A DNA stretch of 64,000 nt from Prevotella sp. UBA2444 (GTDB taxonomy: Bacteria > Bacteroidota > Bacteroidia > Bacteroidales > Bacteroidaceae): positions 61,114 through 125,113 of the forward strand of contig DDQK01000037.1 in assembly GCA_002342665.1 (NCBI GenBank), given 5' to 3'. A model generated the notes under the pieces. That model saw only the letters and a program-made list of their open reading frames with translations, was not told the origin of the DNA and did not search any database. Of this stretch, positions 42,161 through 50,497 are shown one piece after another; position 1 is the first letter of the stretch, and every line of letters starts with the position of its first letter. Both the position numbers and the translations under genes were made by a program.

Positions 42161-43588
42161 ATGGCAAGTGATTACCTACATAATTCTCCATGGAAGAAAA
42201 AGTCCAATGAGGATGAAAATATTCCTGAGAGCATTCGTCGTCCGGAAGGATACGTAGACCCGAAGAAGGAAGCGCCAAAGCGTGATCCTGAAAAGGAAAA
42301 GGCACTGTGGGAACAGACTCCAGAAGGCATTCGGAGGCCTGCTGCTGTTGATTTTGAGAGCTTTGGTCTCAGAGATGCTCTAGACAAAAACGTGAAGATG
42401 ATGTCCGACGAAGAGATTGCTGCAGAACGTGCTGCCGAAAAGGAGAAGCGTGCGGCACTAATCCAGCCAAAGAAGGAACAAAAGAAAGAAGAGGCAAAAG
42501 CTGATCCGAAGCAGGAACAGCATTATGCCGAATCTGCTGCCGTTTCCCAGAATGTAGAAAGACCTTTTGTGACGCAACCCCAGCCTACAGTGACGGCCAC
42601 AACGAAATATGAAATTATCAACGGCCAGGAAATCCGGGAGAGAATGAGGGATTTCATAAACTCAAGCCCGGAATTGAAAAATATCTCTTCTGAAGATCGT
42701 GCAGAGATCATAAAAAGGTTAGGCGATTCTAAGACCGCCGAAGAGATGAGAAATAAGAGATTCCTGATAGGAGAAGTGAACGGTCAGCCGATGATGCACT
42801 TGTTGTCCGAGCAGGAATCCGAAAAGTTTAATGTCCTAAGTGGGAAGAAGCGTGACCAATATGCTGCACAACTCCTTGAATCCGAGTCAAAGACACTCGG
42901 TTCTTTGGTGACTGACACCCAAATAAAGATGATCCAGGAACAAAATCGTGAGGATAGCAGGGAGAAAGCGCAGGCTGTCACCACTGCCAGTAATAGCCAA
43001 AAGACAAAAAATGAATTTTCGTATGCAAGTTCCCCGCTGGAATTGCTGTTACAAATACTCTTCAAAATGTTCGGGTTAGATTTCATGAACAAATCCTCAC
43101 AGCAGCAGAGTAAGGCGACTACAGTTACTCAAAATGTTCCCGAACAGCAACAGCAGCAATCACAAGAACCTATTCAGCGAGTTCGTACAAATCCAGAGCA
43201 GCATATTAAGGAAGTCTCGAATATGCAGGTGAAATCTGATGGCGGCAATTACCACATGGTTGCCATCGTGGACGGCAAAGAAGAGTCGCGTGAAATAACT
43301 GAGCTACTGTATGTCAAGTTTAATGCTTTGGACGATCGTTCACGGCTCAGACTATTCAATAAAGTGTTCGGTATTGCTGATGGTCAGTCCGTGAAGGTTG
43401 CTGATAAGGCTATAGCCATGGAAACCGATCAGGACAACAGTGTTAAACGTTCCGCAGAGTCAGGCAAGCAAGCACAGGGCCAGAGTTGGAAGAACTCAGA
43501 CTATGCTGCATTGGCAGCGATGAACTTTGAACAGGAGGAAATGAACAAAAGCCAGCAGGAACATCGTTCCAACGGATTGCGTATATAA
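42161..43588 (+). CDS. Element protein with Gln-rich linkers and shared tail
   Basis: 475 residues. A charged, disordered N-terminus with repeats of 'PESIRRPEGY/PEGIRRPAAV' is followed by the 45-residue modules (HLLSEQESEKFNVLSGKKRD near 205 and ITELLYVKFNALDDRSRLRL near 385), joined by Gln-rich linkers. The C-terminus AMNFEQEEMNKSQQEHRS then NGLRI matches the tail of the metallopeptidase-like protein. First gene of the transfer operon. Its function is unknown. Confidence 0.6.
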   Translation: MASDYLHNSPWKKKSNEDENIPESIRRPEGYVDPKKEAPKRDPEKEKALWEQTPEGIRRPAAVDFESFGLRDALDKNVKMMSDEEIAAERAAEKEKRAALIQPKKEQKKEEAKADPKQEQHYAESAAVSQNVERPFVTQPQPTVTATTKYEIINGQEIRERMRDFINSSPELKNISSEDRAEIIKRLGDSKTAEEMRNKRFLIGEVNGQPMMHLLSEQESEKFNVLSGKKRDQYAAQLLESESKTLGSLVTDTQIKMIQEQNREDSREKAQAVTTASNSQKTKNEFSYASSPLELLLQILFKMFGLDFMNKSSQQQSKATTVTQNVPEQQQQQSQEPIQRVRTNPEQHIKEVSNMQVKSDGGNYHMVAIVDGKEESREITELLYVKFNALDDRSRLRLFNKVFGIADGQSVKVADKAIAMETDQDNSVKRSAESGKQAQGQSWKNSDYAALAAMNFEQEEMNKSQQEHRSNGLRI

Positions 43589-43603
43589 ATTCAAACAATA
43601 GTT

Positions 43604-44320
43604 ATGGGAATAAAAAGTAAAAATATACAGTTGATTGTCATTGTGGGTTTGGTGATGTTTGGCAACATAAAGTGCCTCGCACAAATCGGCGAGTCTAACC
43701 CGTCTCAGTACATTGCTATAGAAACTGGCAACATAATGATCGATAATTCGATAGGAAAACAGTCAACAGCCATGGAAAAAACATCGGTGTTACAGGGGAG
43801 TATTGGTGGTGAAATGCTACAAATGAAAGGCTGGCAAGCCAAATACAATTCCTATCTGAAGACGGCACAAGGATATGCAGAGGCTCTGAAAGCTGGCTGC
43901 AACCTATACGCTGAAGGTGTTGCTATGCTCCGTAACTTCTATGATATCCAAAAGGCAACGGCTGCCAATCCCCAAGGTATAGCAGCTACTCTCCCTATGA
44001 ATAACCTGTATATGGAAGCAGCCAGTGTTTGCGTGAATACGTACTTTTCACTGAAAAAATCCATTGCGCAAGGTGGAGGATTGAACATGATGACTGGTGC
44101 TGAGCGAACGGCTCTGCTTTGGAAACTAAATAACGGACTCGATGATCTGAACCGAAAACTCCGTCAGATAGCTTTAAGCATCTGCTTTTATAATTTAATG
44201 GATGTATGGAACAAGGCTACGGCTGGAATGATATCACTAAATCGGGGGAAAATAGCCAACGATGCTTTTGACCGTTGGAAGAGGGCGAGGAATGCAACAC
44301 TAATTTTAAGTTCTAAGTAA
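43604..44320 (+). CDS. Exported helical transfer-region protein 1
   Basis: 238 residues with a signal peptide (IQLIVIVGLVMFGNIKCLAQ, cleavage near residue 27), then long helices. The C-terminus has DAFDRWKRARNATL, akin to the endings of the next gene (RALERWRNSAK) and of 47619 (CFARWKVALTT). The three may be distant paralogues. Such periplasmic helical proteins accompany TraJ in Bacteroidales transfer operons. Confidence 0.6.
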   Translation: MGIKSKNIQLIVIVGLVMFGNIKCLAQIGESNPSQYIAIETGNIMIDNSIGKQSTAMEKTSVLQGSIGGEMLQMKGWQAKYNSYLKTAQGYAEALKAGCNLYAEGVAMLRNFYDIQKATAANPQGIAATLPMNNLYMEAASVCVNTYFSLKKSIAQGGGLNMMTGAERTALLWKLNNGLDDLNRKLRQIALSICFYNLMDVWNKATAGMISLNRGKIANDAFDRWKRARNATLILSSK

Positions 44321-44333
44321 AAATCAAATAATT

Positions 44334-45017
44334 ATGAATAGGTGGATTGTCATATTTGCAGCCATTCTCGCTATTGCCAGTCAGAAGGTAATAGCTCAAG
44401 GATTTGATCCAGGAAGGGTATTTGTAATTGAACAAACTTCTCTGAAATCAAAGAAAGTGTTCGAAAACAACCAAAAAAAACAAATATTAATGTCTGCCGG
44501 ACACATCTTCATTACGGAAGAAGAGAAGGCTATATACGATCTGCTGAATGAGTTCAATACTTATCTCGATAGCCTGCAGAACATGTTGTCAACAGCTGCT
44601 CAAATATACGGTATCTACTACGAGGTAACGGTAACAGCAAAATCGCTGAAAGAATTAAATGCGGTGGTGGCCGATGCACCAAGCAATGCTTTGGCTACGG
44701 CTTTTTCTGCCAGACGGAATAAAGTCTATAGGAAAGTCATCAAACAAGGGATTGATTTGGCTGGAGATATTAAAAAGTTCTGCCTGGGTGATTCCGTAAA
44801 AATGACAGAAGCAGAAAGGGAAATCCTCTTGGGAAACATAAGACCAAAGTTGAATCGGTTGAACAAGATGCTGATGGCCACAACACTTACGATTAAATAT
44901 ACATCTTTTGGGGATGTCTTTAGGGAAATAATGAATCGCGCTGAAGAATATCAGGTTGCTGATAAAAAATCAATCGCTGAACGCGCCCTTGAACGATGGA
45001 GAAATTCGGCAAAGTAA
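44334..45017 (+). CDS. Exported helical transfer-region protein 2
   Basis: 227 residues: a signal peptide (IVIFAAILAIASQKVIAQ), then predicted all-helical structure with LLNEFNTYLDSLQNMLSTAAQ near residue 75, and a C-terminal ERWRNSAK. Fourteen bases downstream of protein 1 and 31 bases upstream of the TraJ-like gene, so it probably forms part of the same envelope complex. Confidence 0.6.
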   Translation: MNRWIVIFAAILAIASQKVIAQGFDPGRVFVIEQTSLKSKKVFENNQKKQILMSAGHIFITEEEKAIYDLLNEFNTYLDSLQNMLSTAAQIYGIYYEVTVTAKSLKELNAVVADAPSNALATAFSARRNKVYRKVIKQGIDLAGDIKKFCLGDSVKMTEAEREILLGNIRPKLNRLNKMLMATTLTIKYTSFGDVFREIMNRAEEYQVADKKSIAERALERWRNSAK

Positions 45018-45047
45018 TAATATATTAAAGATATAGGAGATATAATC

Positions 45048-46178
45048 ATGTTTAGTAATCTTTTTTTAGCAGCAGAGAGTGATAGCTTTATTGATGGCAT
45101 CACTACCATCGGTGCCGAACTATTCGATGAGGACATTGATAATGTCATCTTCCGGACGAATGAGTTCCTGACCGATGCATCCTTCACCAGTGAGGGAGGC
45201 CCCTTTTGGATGATCCTGCAGATGTGCATGTGCCTTGGTGCGCTGTTTGCCATCATTGCAGCCGCAGGAATGGCTTACAAGATGATGATTAAGGGCGAAC
45301 CCTTCGACCCGCTGAAAATCATCCGCGTACTTGGTATCGCTATCATCATGTTCTGGTGGTACCCGACCTACGGAGGCTACAGCATCCTTGATGGTCTGGC
45401 TTACATTCCCAACTGTATCGGTTCGTACACTCATGATTTGTACGAAGCCGAAGCCATACAGGTGCAGGATAAGTTCGACGAGATGAAACCGCTACTTGTC
45501 AAACGCGATTCGCTCATCAACGAAAACAAGGCGAAAGCGGCAGCAGCTAAGAACGGCCCGAAGAACGCAGAAACCGAGATCGTGGCATCTGAAGCTCTCG
45601 GTGCCAAAGATGTAACTCAGCAATCCAAAGATTCGGAAAAATTTGATGTGTTAGCAAATTTTACGGGAATAATAGTTTTAATTGATAAAATCGGTATATT
45701 TCTGGCACTTCTGATGTGGCGTATCGGTTGGTGGGGAACTGTCTACGTCCAGCAAATCATGTTGGGAATGCTGACTATCTTCGGCCCCATTATGTGGGCG
45801 TTCAGCATCCTCCCGAAATGGGAAGGAGCGTGGGCGAAATGGATCATACGCTACCTGACGGTACATTTCTACGGAGCGATGCTGTACTTCGTGGGCTTCT
45901 ACGTCCTACTTATTTTCGATATTGCCTTGAGTGTTCAGATTGATGAACTGGAGGCTATTTGTGGAAATCCTGAGGGATATATCAAGTCGGCATTCATCAC
46001 CTCATTCTATATGTTGGCCTGTGGTGCTGTTTCAATGAAATGTCTGAATCTCGTGCCAGACCTGGCCGCATGGATGATACCAGAGGGCGATACCACCTTC
46101 TCTGCACGCAGCTTCGGTGAGGGAGTCGCCTCACAGATAAGCAGCAGTGCCAAAGGGGCAGTTGGAAAAGTTCTGTAA
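45048..46178 (+). CDS. traJ: TraJ-like (VirB6-type) inner-membrane transfer protein
   Basis: 376 residues with several hydrophobic segments: MILQMCMCLGALFAIIAAAG, IIRVLGIAIIMFWWYP, IGIFLALLMWRIGWWG, MLGMLTIFGPIMWAFSILP, FYGAMLYFVGFYVLLIFDIA, and AFITSFYMLACGAVSM. A charged loop covers about 135-205. The pattern and the 'WRIGWWGTVYVQQIMLGML' block match TraJ of Bacteroides conjugative elements, a polytopic channel component. No VirB4 or VirD4 lies nearby. Confidence 0.75.
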   Translation: MFSNLFLAAESDSFIDGITTIGAELFDEDIDNVIFRTNEFLTDASFTSEGGPFWMILQMCMCLGALFAIIAAAGMAYKMMIKGEPFDPLKIIRVLGIAIIMFWWYPTYGGYSILDGLAYIPNCIGSYTHDLYEAEAIQVQDKFDEMKPLLVKRDSLINENKAKAAAAKNGPKNAETEIVASEALGAKDVTQQSKDSEKFDVLANFTGIIVLIDKIGIFLALLMWRIGWWGTVYVQQIMLGMLTIFGPIMWAFSILPKWEGAWAKWIIRYLTVHFYGAMLYFVGFYVLLIFDIALSVQIDELEAICGNPEGYIKSAFITSFYMLACGAVSMKCLNLVPDLAAWMIPEGDTTFSARSFGEGVASQISSSAKGAVGKVL

Positions 46179-46204
46179 CACATATATTATAAATTCCCAA
46201 AATT

Positions 46205-46420
46205 ATGAAGGAGACAATTAAAAGGATGTACAAGGCTAACCCGCCGATGTTTACAATGGTGACCATCGTCACCTCAGTAATGATATTCTTGTTCTGTTGT
46301 ATGGCCATAGTGCCTATCGCGGACAAGTCCCCCAAACACCATATACTCATTGAGGGTGTCAAGCAGGGATTACCGAACGACAGTATACTGCACAACTACG
46401 AAATGCAACATGGTTATTGA
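46205..46420 (+). CDS. Small membrane protein of the transfer operon
   Basis: 71 residues with one membrane segment (MVTIVTSVMIFLFCCMAIVP) and a short outer tail. In line with TraJ, 27 bases downstream. It resembles the membrane-anchored start of TraK/VirB8-like proteins but is far shorter; a truncated relative is possible. Confidence 0.55.
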   Translation: MKETIKRMYKANPPMFTMVTIVTSVMIFLFCCMAIVPIADKSPKHHILIEGVKQGLPNDSILHNYEMQHGY

Positions 46421-47026
46421 TATCCCTATATCTTTTCAGGCACTTACAATCCCTCGGTGCTTCTATCCGGGCTTCCCGCCACTTGTTGACGGGGAGCCTT
46501 ATCTTCAACATGTGGCGGGGTTTACGCCATGCTTTCCTCGCCTCCTTTCGTCGGCTCGGACGCTAACGCGACATATCGATGAAAGTGCCTTGGGCTGCAG
46601 AACGCAGCAGGAGAGACACTTGGAACTTAATAGCTTACACCTTGCCTTCCTCGCTTTATCGGAAACGGTATGTTCCGCTATGCCTATTTACTGTGCAAAG
46701 GTAGGATGTCCTGGTCATACAGCAAGTACCGCTATGCTATTTCTGAAAAAATTCAGCAGCAGCCTTCCACGGATTGTTGCACAATCAGGGTATTCCACTG
46801 AATTTTTCCGTAAATTCCTTGCATTTATGCCCTGTTGGACACTCCTATGGAAATGGCAAGTAAAAAGGCAAAAACTGCGAAACATCGTACCGATGTAAAA
46901 AAAAACTCAAAAGGACAAGTTGAAGCAAAAGATGAAGTAAAAAAGGCTTCCAGCTCAACAAAACCCGATATATTCGAGGAAACAACAAAAAGCGGTGGCG
47001 GCGCGATACAAACAGCCAGAATAGTT
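46421..47026. other. Gene-free stretch with structured repeat, copy C
   Basis: A frame of 182 codons crosses this region but is not protein-like. The stretch holds a GGCGGG/CCCGCC hairpin near 46470-46520 and copy C of the covarying repeat (46747-46822). A second frame from 46835 runs into the lipoprotein gene; its first 64 residues are Lys-rich and may be a gene fragment. Confidence 0.5.
46747..46822 (+). ncRNA. Structured repeat, copy C
   Basis: Outer helix AAAAATTCAG/CTGAATTTTT (46747-46756 with 46798-46807), GCAGCCTTCCACG, inner hairpin GATTGT-TGC-ACAATC, GGGTATTCCA, and AAATTCCTTGC tail. Ten outer and six inner base pairs are kept although the bases differ from copies A and B. Confidence 0.5.
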
Positions 47027-47569
47027 ATGATGACAATGAAGCGTATAACAAGTGTGATGGTAATGATGGCAATGGCTATCGTGTGTATGACATCTTTTAC
47101 TGCTTGTGGCGGGGATGATGATGATCTTCACGCTACGCCCGTGAATGGAAATGAGGCAGAGAACGTCGATTTCGATCTGATGGCACCATGCCTGAATTGG
47201 GGAGCATCTTCTGAACAGGTTAAGAACTATATGAAGGGCAGTAACATCGGTTTGAGTCTTGACGAGGATGTTCTTCTATACTATTCCAATGAGAAGAACG
47301 AGGTGCTTTATTACTTCAATGCATCTACTGGACTATATGGGGCTTCTGTGACATATCTCTGGTATAGTGACAAGGATTTCAAGGCTGTTAAAGCACAGAC
47401 GGAGAAGATGTACGGAGTGAAACTGGAGGAGTATTACAATAAGACTTCTGGACTGCTTGAAGGATATGTCAGCACTACTACCATCAATGGCCGAGAGTCA
47501 GGTATCATGTGCGCCTTTAGCAAAGAAGCACAGTCTTTCGGAGTACATTTCGGATTAGTAATGGAATGA
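47027..47569 (+). CDS. Lipoprotein of unknown function
   Basis: From ATG at 47027: signal sequence MMTMKRITSVMVMMAMAIVC and lipobox FTAC, followed by an acidic Gly-Gly-Asp4 stretch, which in Bacteroidetes often directs lipoproteins to the cell surface. The mature part is beta-rich (about 150 residues). It might be a surface-exclusion or entry-exclusion protein, by location only. Confidence 0.65.
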   Translation: MMTMKRITSVMVMMAMAIVCMTSFTACGGDDDDLHATPVNGNEAENVDFDLMAPCLNWGASSEQVKNYMKGSNIGLSLDEDVLLYYSNEKNEVLYYFNASTGLYGASVTYLWYSDKDFKAVKAQTEKMYGVKLEEYYNKTSGLLEGYVSTTTINGRESGIMCAFSKEAQSFGVHFGLVME

Positions 47570-47618
47570 TATATAGAAGTGTGAGTAATATAAATATGTA
47601 ATTATAATGGTTTGCGTT

Positions 47619-48371
47619 ATGAAGAAATTGATTTTGTTAATAGGAGCGTTGCTACTTACATACGGGGCAGCAGCTCAATCGTTCACCTTCAATCATGACG
47701 AAGTGGTGATGAACCAGTTCACCGTTGCTGAGACCGGTACGGGAAACCTTGGCGGCAACAACTTCCAATGGTACTATGATCTTTTTCATAATTCCTACAG
47801 CGATTGGGCACCTGAGAAGAACAAACAGGCATTCAGGCTGGAGAACTACTATACTCTGCATAAAGAGGTGCCAATGGCAGAAACGATAGACACCTGTCTG
47901 AAGGAACGCGCCAAAATCGAAGGATTTAACTTGATTGACAGGCAGGTTGATCTTGTATGGTCAATGGAGAAATCCAAGATAGAGGCGAAACAGCAGGCTT
48001 TCCAGAAGAATATAAACAGTATTGTTCCGCTTGGGGGTACGTCAATAGACAAGAAACACTGGCAAAACGTGTACGAGGCTATAGATTGTGGACTGAGAGC
48101 CGTCAGGGATGGATATCTCCCCAACAGTGAACGCCAGAAGTCCTATCTCCTAATGTATAAGGACTTGGTACGCTATAATACACAGTTGGTGGCTTTACTT
48201 ATTGATCTAAGTAACCGCAACCAGCTAAAAGATATTGAGAAGGCCAATTCTATTCCACGGTCGGACGTGACACGTCATGCCACGAGCTGCTTCGCAAGAT
48301 GGAAGGTAGCATTGACAACCGGGGGCAGCAGCAAGATATCTGGAGGACAGGGAATAGGAATACAGGAGTAA
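47619..48371 (+). CDS. Exported helical protein 3, DUF5045-like
   Basis: ATG at 47619 gives 250 residues: signal peptide MKKLILLIGALLLTYGAAAQ, then long helices. Composition and position recall DUF5045 proteins of Bacteroidales transfer regions. The C-terminus has HATSCFARWKVALTT, like proteins 1 and 2 of the operon. Probably periplasmic. Confidence 0.6.
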   Translation: MKKLILLIGALLLTYGAAAQSFTFNHDEVVMNQFTVAETGTGNLGGNNFQWYYDLFHNSYSDWAPEKNKQAFRLENYYTLHKEVPMAETIDTCLKERAKIEGFNLIDRQVDLVWSMEKSKIEAKQQAFQKNINSIVPLGGTSIDKKHWQNVYEAIDCGLRAVRDGYLPNSERQKSYLLMYKDLVRYNTQLVALLIDLSNRNQLKDIEKANSIPRSDVTRHATSCFARWKVALTTGGSSKISGGQGIGIQE

Positions 48372-48418
48372 TCATTTAATGAATATACAAATATGTCGAA
48401 TCTTAAAGAATGTGAGTT

Positions 48419-48517
48419 ATGGAGTTTGTGTTGTTTTGGATTTTCATGTACTGGTTCGCCAAAGGTACCCTCAAGGGTATCTGGCATAACGGGGATGACT
48501 ATATCCGTGACCGCTAA
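48419..48517 (+). CDS. Possible 32-residue membrane peptide
   Basis: ATG at 48419 to TAA at 48515-48517 encodes MEFVLFWIFMYWFAKGTLKG and a charged tail. The single hydrophobic helix and the place at the end of the operon support it, but at this size chance cannot be excluded. Confidence 0.4.
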   Translation: MEFVLFWIFMYWFAKGTLKGIWHNGDDYIRDR

Positions 48518-48564
48518 TGATGGGTAACGGTATGCCGTCCAGGACCGAATAATGAACGTAAGAA

Positions 48565-48607
48565 TAGTCGTAATCGTTAAATCTTTTGATTTAACGCATT
48601 TACGACG
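48565..48607. promoter_or_regulatory. Palindromic form of the 24-bp element motif
   Basis: Two halves of the motif face each other: TCGTAAtcGTTAAATC (2 bp shorter) and the complement of TCGTAAATGCGTTAAATC, around TTTT. As a nearly perfect palindrome it may be the highest-affinity site of the regulator or a terminator-like fold. It lies 115 bp before an RNA promoter. Confidence 0.6.
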
Positions 48608-48697
48608 ATTTACAGCGGACGGCGGTCAACTTAACTTGCATTTCTTGCATTTCTCGCGTGCGCGTGAACTACAAAACAGACAAAATCTGCCGAAATA

Positions 48698-48729
48698 TTT
48701 GGTAGTTTCAGATTTTTTTCGTATCTTTG
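48698..48729 (+). promoter_or_regulatory. Promoter of a noncoding RNA
   Basis: TTTG (48698-48701), 20-bp spacer, TATCTTTG (48722-48729): a consensus Bacteroidetes promoter. Confidence 0.8.
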
Positions 48730-48734
48730 CAAAA

Positions 48735-48918
48735 GATATAAAGGTAGAAGCATAAAAGGTGGCAATAGCTACGTAATGAGAGGTGCCTATCAACTGTCGG
48801 TGCTTGGGCAGTAGCATGGTAACTGGCTACACGTCTCGTCGGTAAAAGCCCAACCGATTTCAGAAGAACTGAAGGGAAAGACCACAGAAGATCCTACGGG
48901 GTCTCCTGTGGTCTTTTT
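48735..48918 (+). ncRNA. Candidate small RNA, about 180 nt
   Basis: It starts just after a consensus promoter and ends at a strong terminator: AAGACCACAG (48878-48887) pairs with CTGTGGTCTT (48906-48915), then TTT. Inside, CTTGGGC (about 48807) can pair with GCCCAA (about 48848). No open frame of note. It sits within the transfer region, where CTnDOT carries the regulatory sRNA RteR, so a similar regulatory role is possible. Confidence 0.65.
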
Positions 48919-49040
48919 GCGTGTATATACCTGAGATGCGTCGCGGCTCAAAGGTGAACATTTTACATAAAAACAATTGCCATTCCGGCCAACGAGAAAC
49001 CGCGACTTCTCGCCCGGGGTGGCTCTATTATTTAATAAGT

Positions 49041-49754
49041 ATGAAAAAGTATTTTGTATGTTTCGTAATGTTGCTGGCCGCAGGCAGCACATTCGGACAG
49101 GTGACAGTTCAGGAACCAGAGTTCATCAACTCCTATTGCATCCTGACAAGTGATTCAACCATCGCCATCCTCCCCAAGGAAAGCGGCTCAATCCAGAAGC
49201 ATGAGAACAAGGCCAAGAAATGGGCTAAGATCATCGGTGGTGCTGCTGATGTCGTGGGTGCTGTAGGAATGGTGGGCGCATACACCAGTGGCTCTTTGTC
49301 TGGTGCAGTGACAGGCATACGAGCCGCAGGAACAGCCGCAAGTGTAGGCCATGCTGCCGATGCCGTCGGAGGTCTGACTGGTGCAGCAGGAATGGATATC
49401 GTGTTTGAGGGAAAAAGTTCTGCTTACACGGTCACCAGAGACGGCAAAGATGCCCGACTGCTGATTAAGGGTGAGAACAACGAGCAAGACCCCATGGAAC
49501 TGTACCGTATCGTCCGCTTCAAGGCATCCAAGAAAGATAGGCGCATACAGTGGATGGAGTTTCAGCCTGCCCTTATCGGCTCGAAGGAAACGACTAAAGC
49601 GGGCTACCTGTCTTTCACAGGCCATAAGTACGGCGAACAGTCATACCTTCTCACCATCCCTGCCTCAGAGTTGGAGAAAGGCGAGTATGGCATCTTCTAC
49701 ATGAGCATCATTTCAGCGACGGCCATCCCTGTAGGCACGTTCAGCGTGAAATAG
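49041..49754 (+). CDS. Exported element protein
   Basis: ATG at 49041 gives 237 residues: signal peptide MKKYFVCFVMLLAAGSTFGQ, a Gly/Ala-rich hydrophobic stretch at about 65-105 (GGAADVVGAVGMVGAYTSGS), and a beta-rich C-terminal domain. The Gly/Ala stretch could span or insert into a membrane. Function unknown; an envelope role is likely. Confidence 0.6.
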   Translation: MKKYFVCFVMLLAAGSTFGQVTVQEPEFINSYCILTSDSTIAILPKESGSIQKHENKAKKWAKIIGGAADVVGAVGMVGAYTSGSLSGAVTGIRAAGTAASVGHAADAVGGLTGAAGMDIVFEGKSSAYTVTRDGKDARLLIKGENNEQDPMELYRIVRFKASKKDRRIQWMEFQPALIGSKETTKAGYLSFTGHKYGEQSYLLTIPASELEKGEYGIFYMSIISATAIPVGTFSVK

Positions 49755-49762
49755 ATCATATC

Positions 49763-49903
49763 GGGCATAGTGTGGGATTTCCTGCCGAACCTGTTGTGAG
49801 GCTGAGGAGCCTACATTATTGCCCGTCTTCAGTAAATAATTGGGCATGGTGTGGAAATTCCTGCTGAACACACTGGGACGCTGAGGAGTCCACGCCTGCC
49901 CAC
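49763..49903 (+). ncRNA. Tandem structured repeats D2 and D3
   Basis: D2 (49763-49826) has outer stem CGGGCA/TGCCCG and D3 (49842-49903) TGGGCA/TGCCCA, each extended by a second paired block with G-T pairs. Both enclose TCCTGCYGAAC and GCTGAGGAG, as does D1 on the minus strand at 41828-41878. Spacing is 79 bp. The helices vary while pairing is kept. Confidence 0.55.
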
Positions 49904-50497
49904 CTTTGATAAAGCAACAAATTCAAAGATGGTGGATTGAAACGATTGAGTTCTTTGAAAGTTTGAAAACTATTGGAGAGTCAGAAAGGTTCCGGGTACA
50001 CAAGTACGTCCGGGCAACTTGAGGCAATAGCCGATAATAGCAGAAGTACGGCTCTCCATCTTCTGGGCATAAGAAGGTACAGGTGCGTCCCCCTTTGCAG
50101 TAAAGCCCAGATTTCGCCTGGCATGAATGAGCCTTGGGAAATGCGGGGAGTTGCTTCGGTGGCTTCATTTTGTCCAGCCCATGAGCGACACAGTGCCAGG
50201 CTCCCATTGGGAAACTTGGTGGAGGTGTGCGGTATGTCCGTCCCTTATTGCCTATGGAGTAGGACGCGGTTTCCCAACTTTTTGGGAGTCATTGCCACCT
50301 GTTTGAACAGCGTCTGTTTCATCGGATCTGTTCATCGGCGCTCCCAATCCATTGGCAGGAGTAGCGGGAACGGGTCTCAACGACGCGCTCACTTTGACCG
50401 GCCTGTCATGAGCCGCTGCCTGACCTCAGCGCGATTGGTGCGCTGTTCGGGTGGTGGCTCTTTAAAAGAAAACGTAACAATAACAAAATAGTAAATT
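49904..50497 (+). ncRNA. Long structured noncoding region
   Basis: No gene in 600 bp. Perfect long-range pairings include TCTGGGC (50062-50068) with GCCCAGA (50105-50111) and GCCTGGCA (50116-50123) with TGCCAGGC (50194-50201). Shorter hairpins such as CCCATTGGG and CCCAACTTTTTGGG follow. This may be the body of a large structured RNA that starts with D2/D3. Confidence 0.4.

Noticed and set aside
46350..46898. 182-codon plus-strand open frame
   Set aside because: It overlaps the end of a real small gene in another frame and is the translation of structured repeat C; equivalent translations of copies A and B differ in frame.
49763..49903. Hammerhead ribozyme in the D repeats (CTGAGGAG resembles CUGANGA)
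   Set aside because: The required GAAA after stem II is present only in D3 and missing in D1 and D2, and no consistent cleavage triplet is found.
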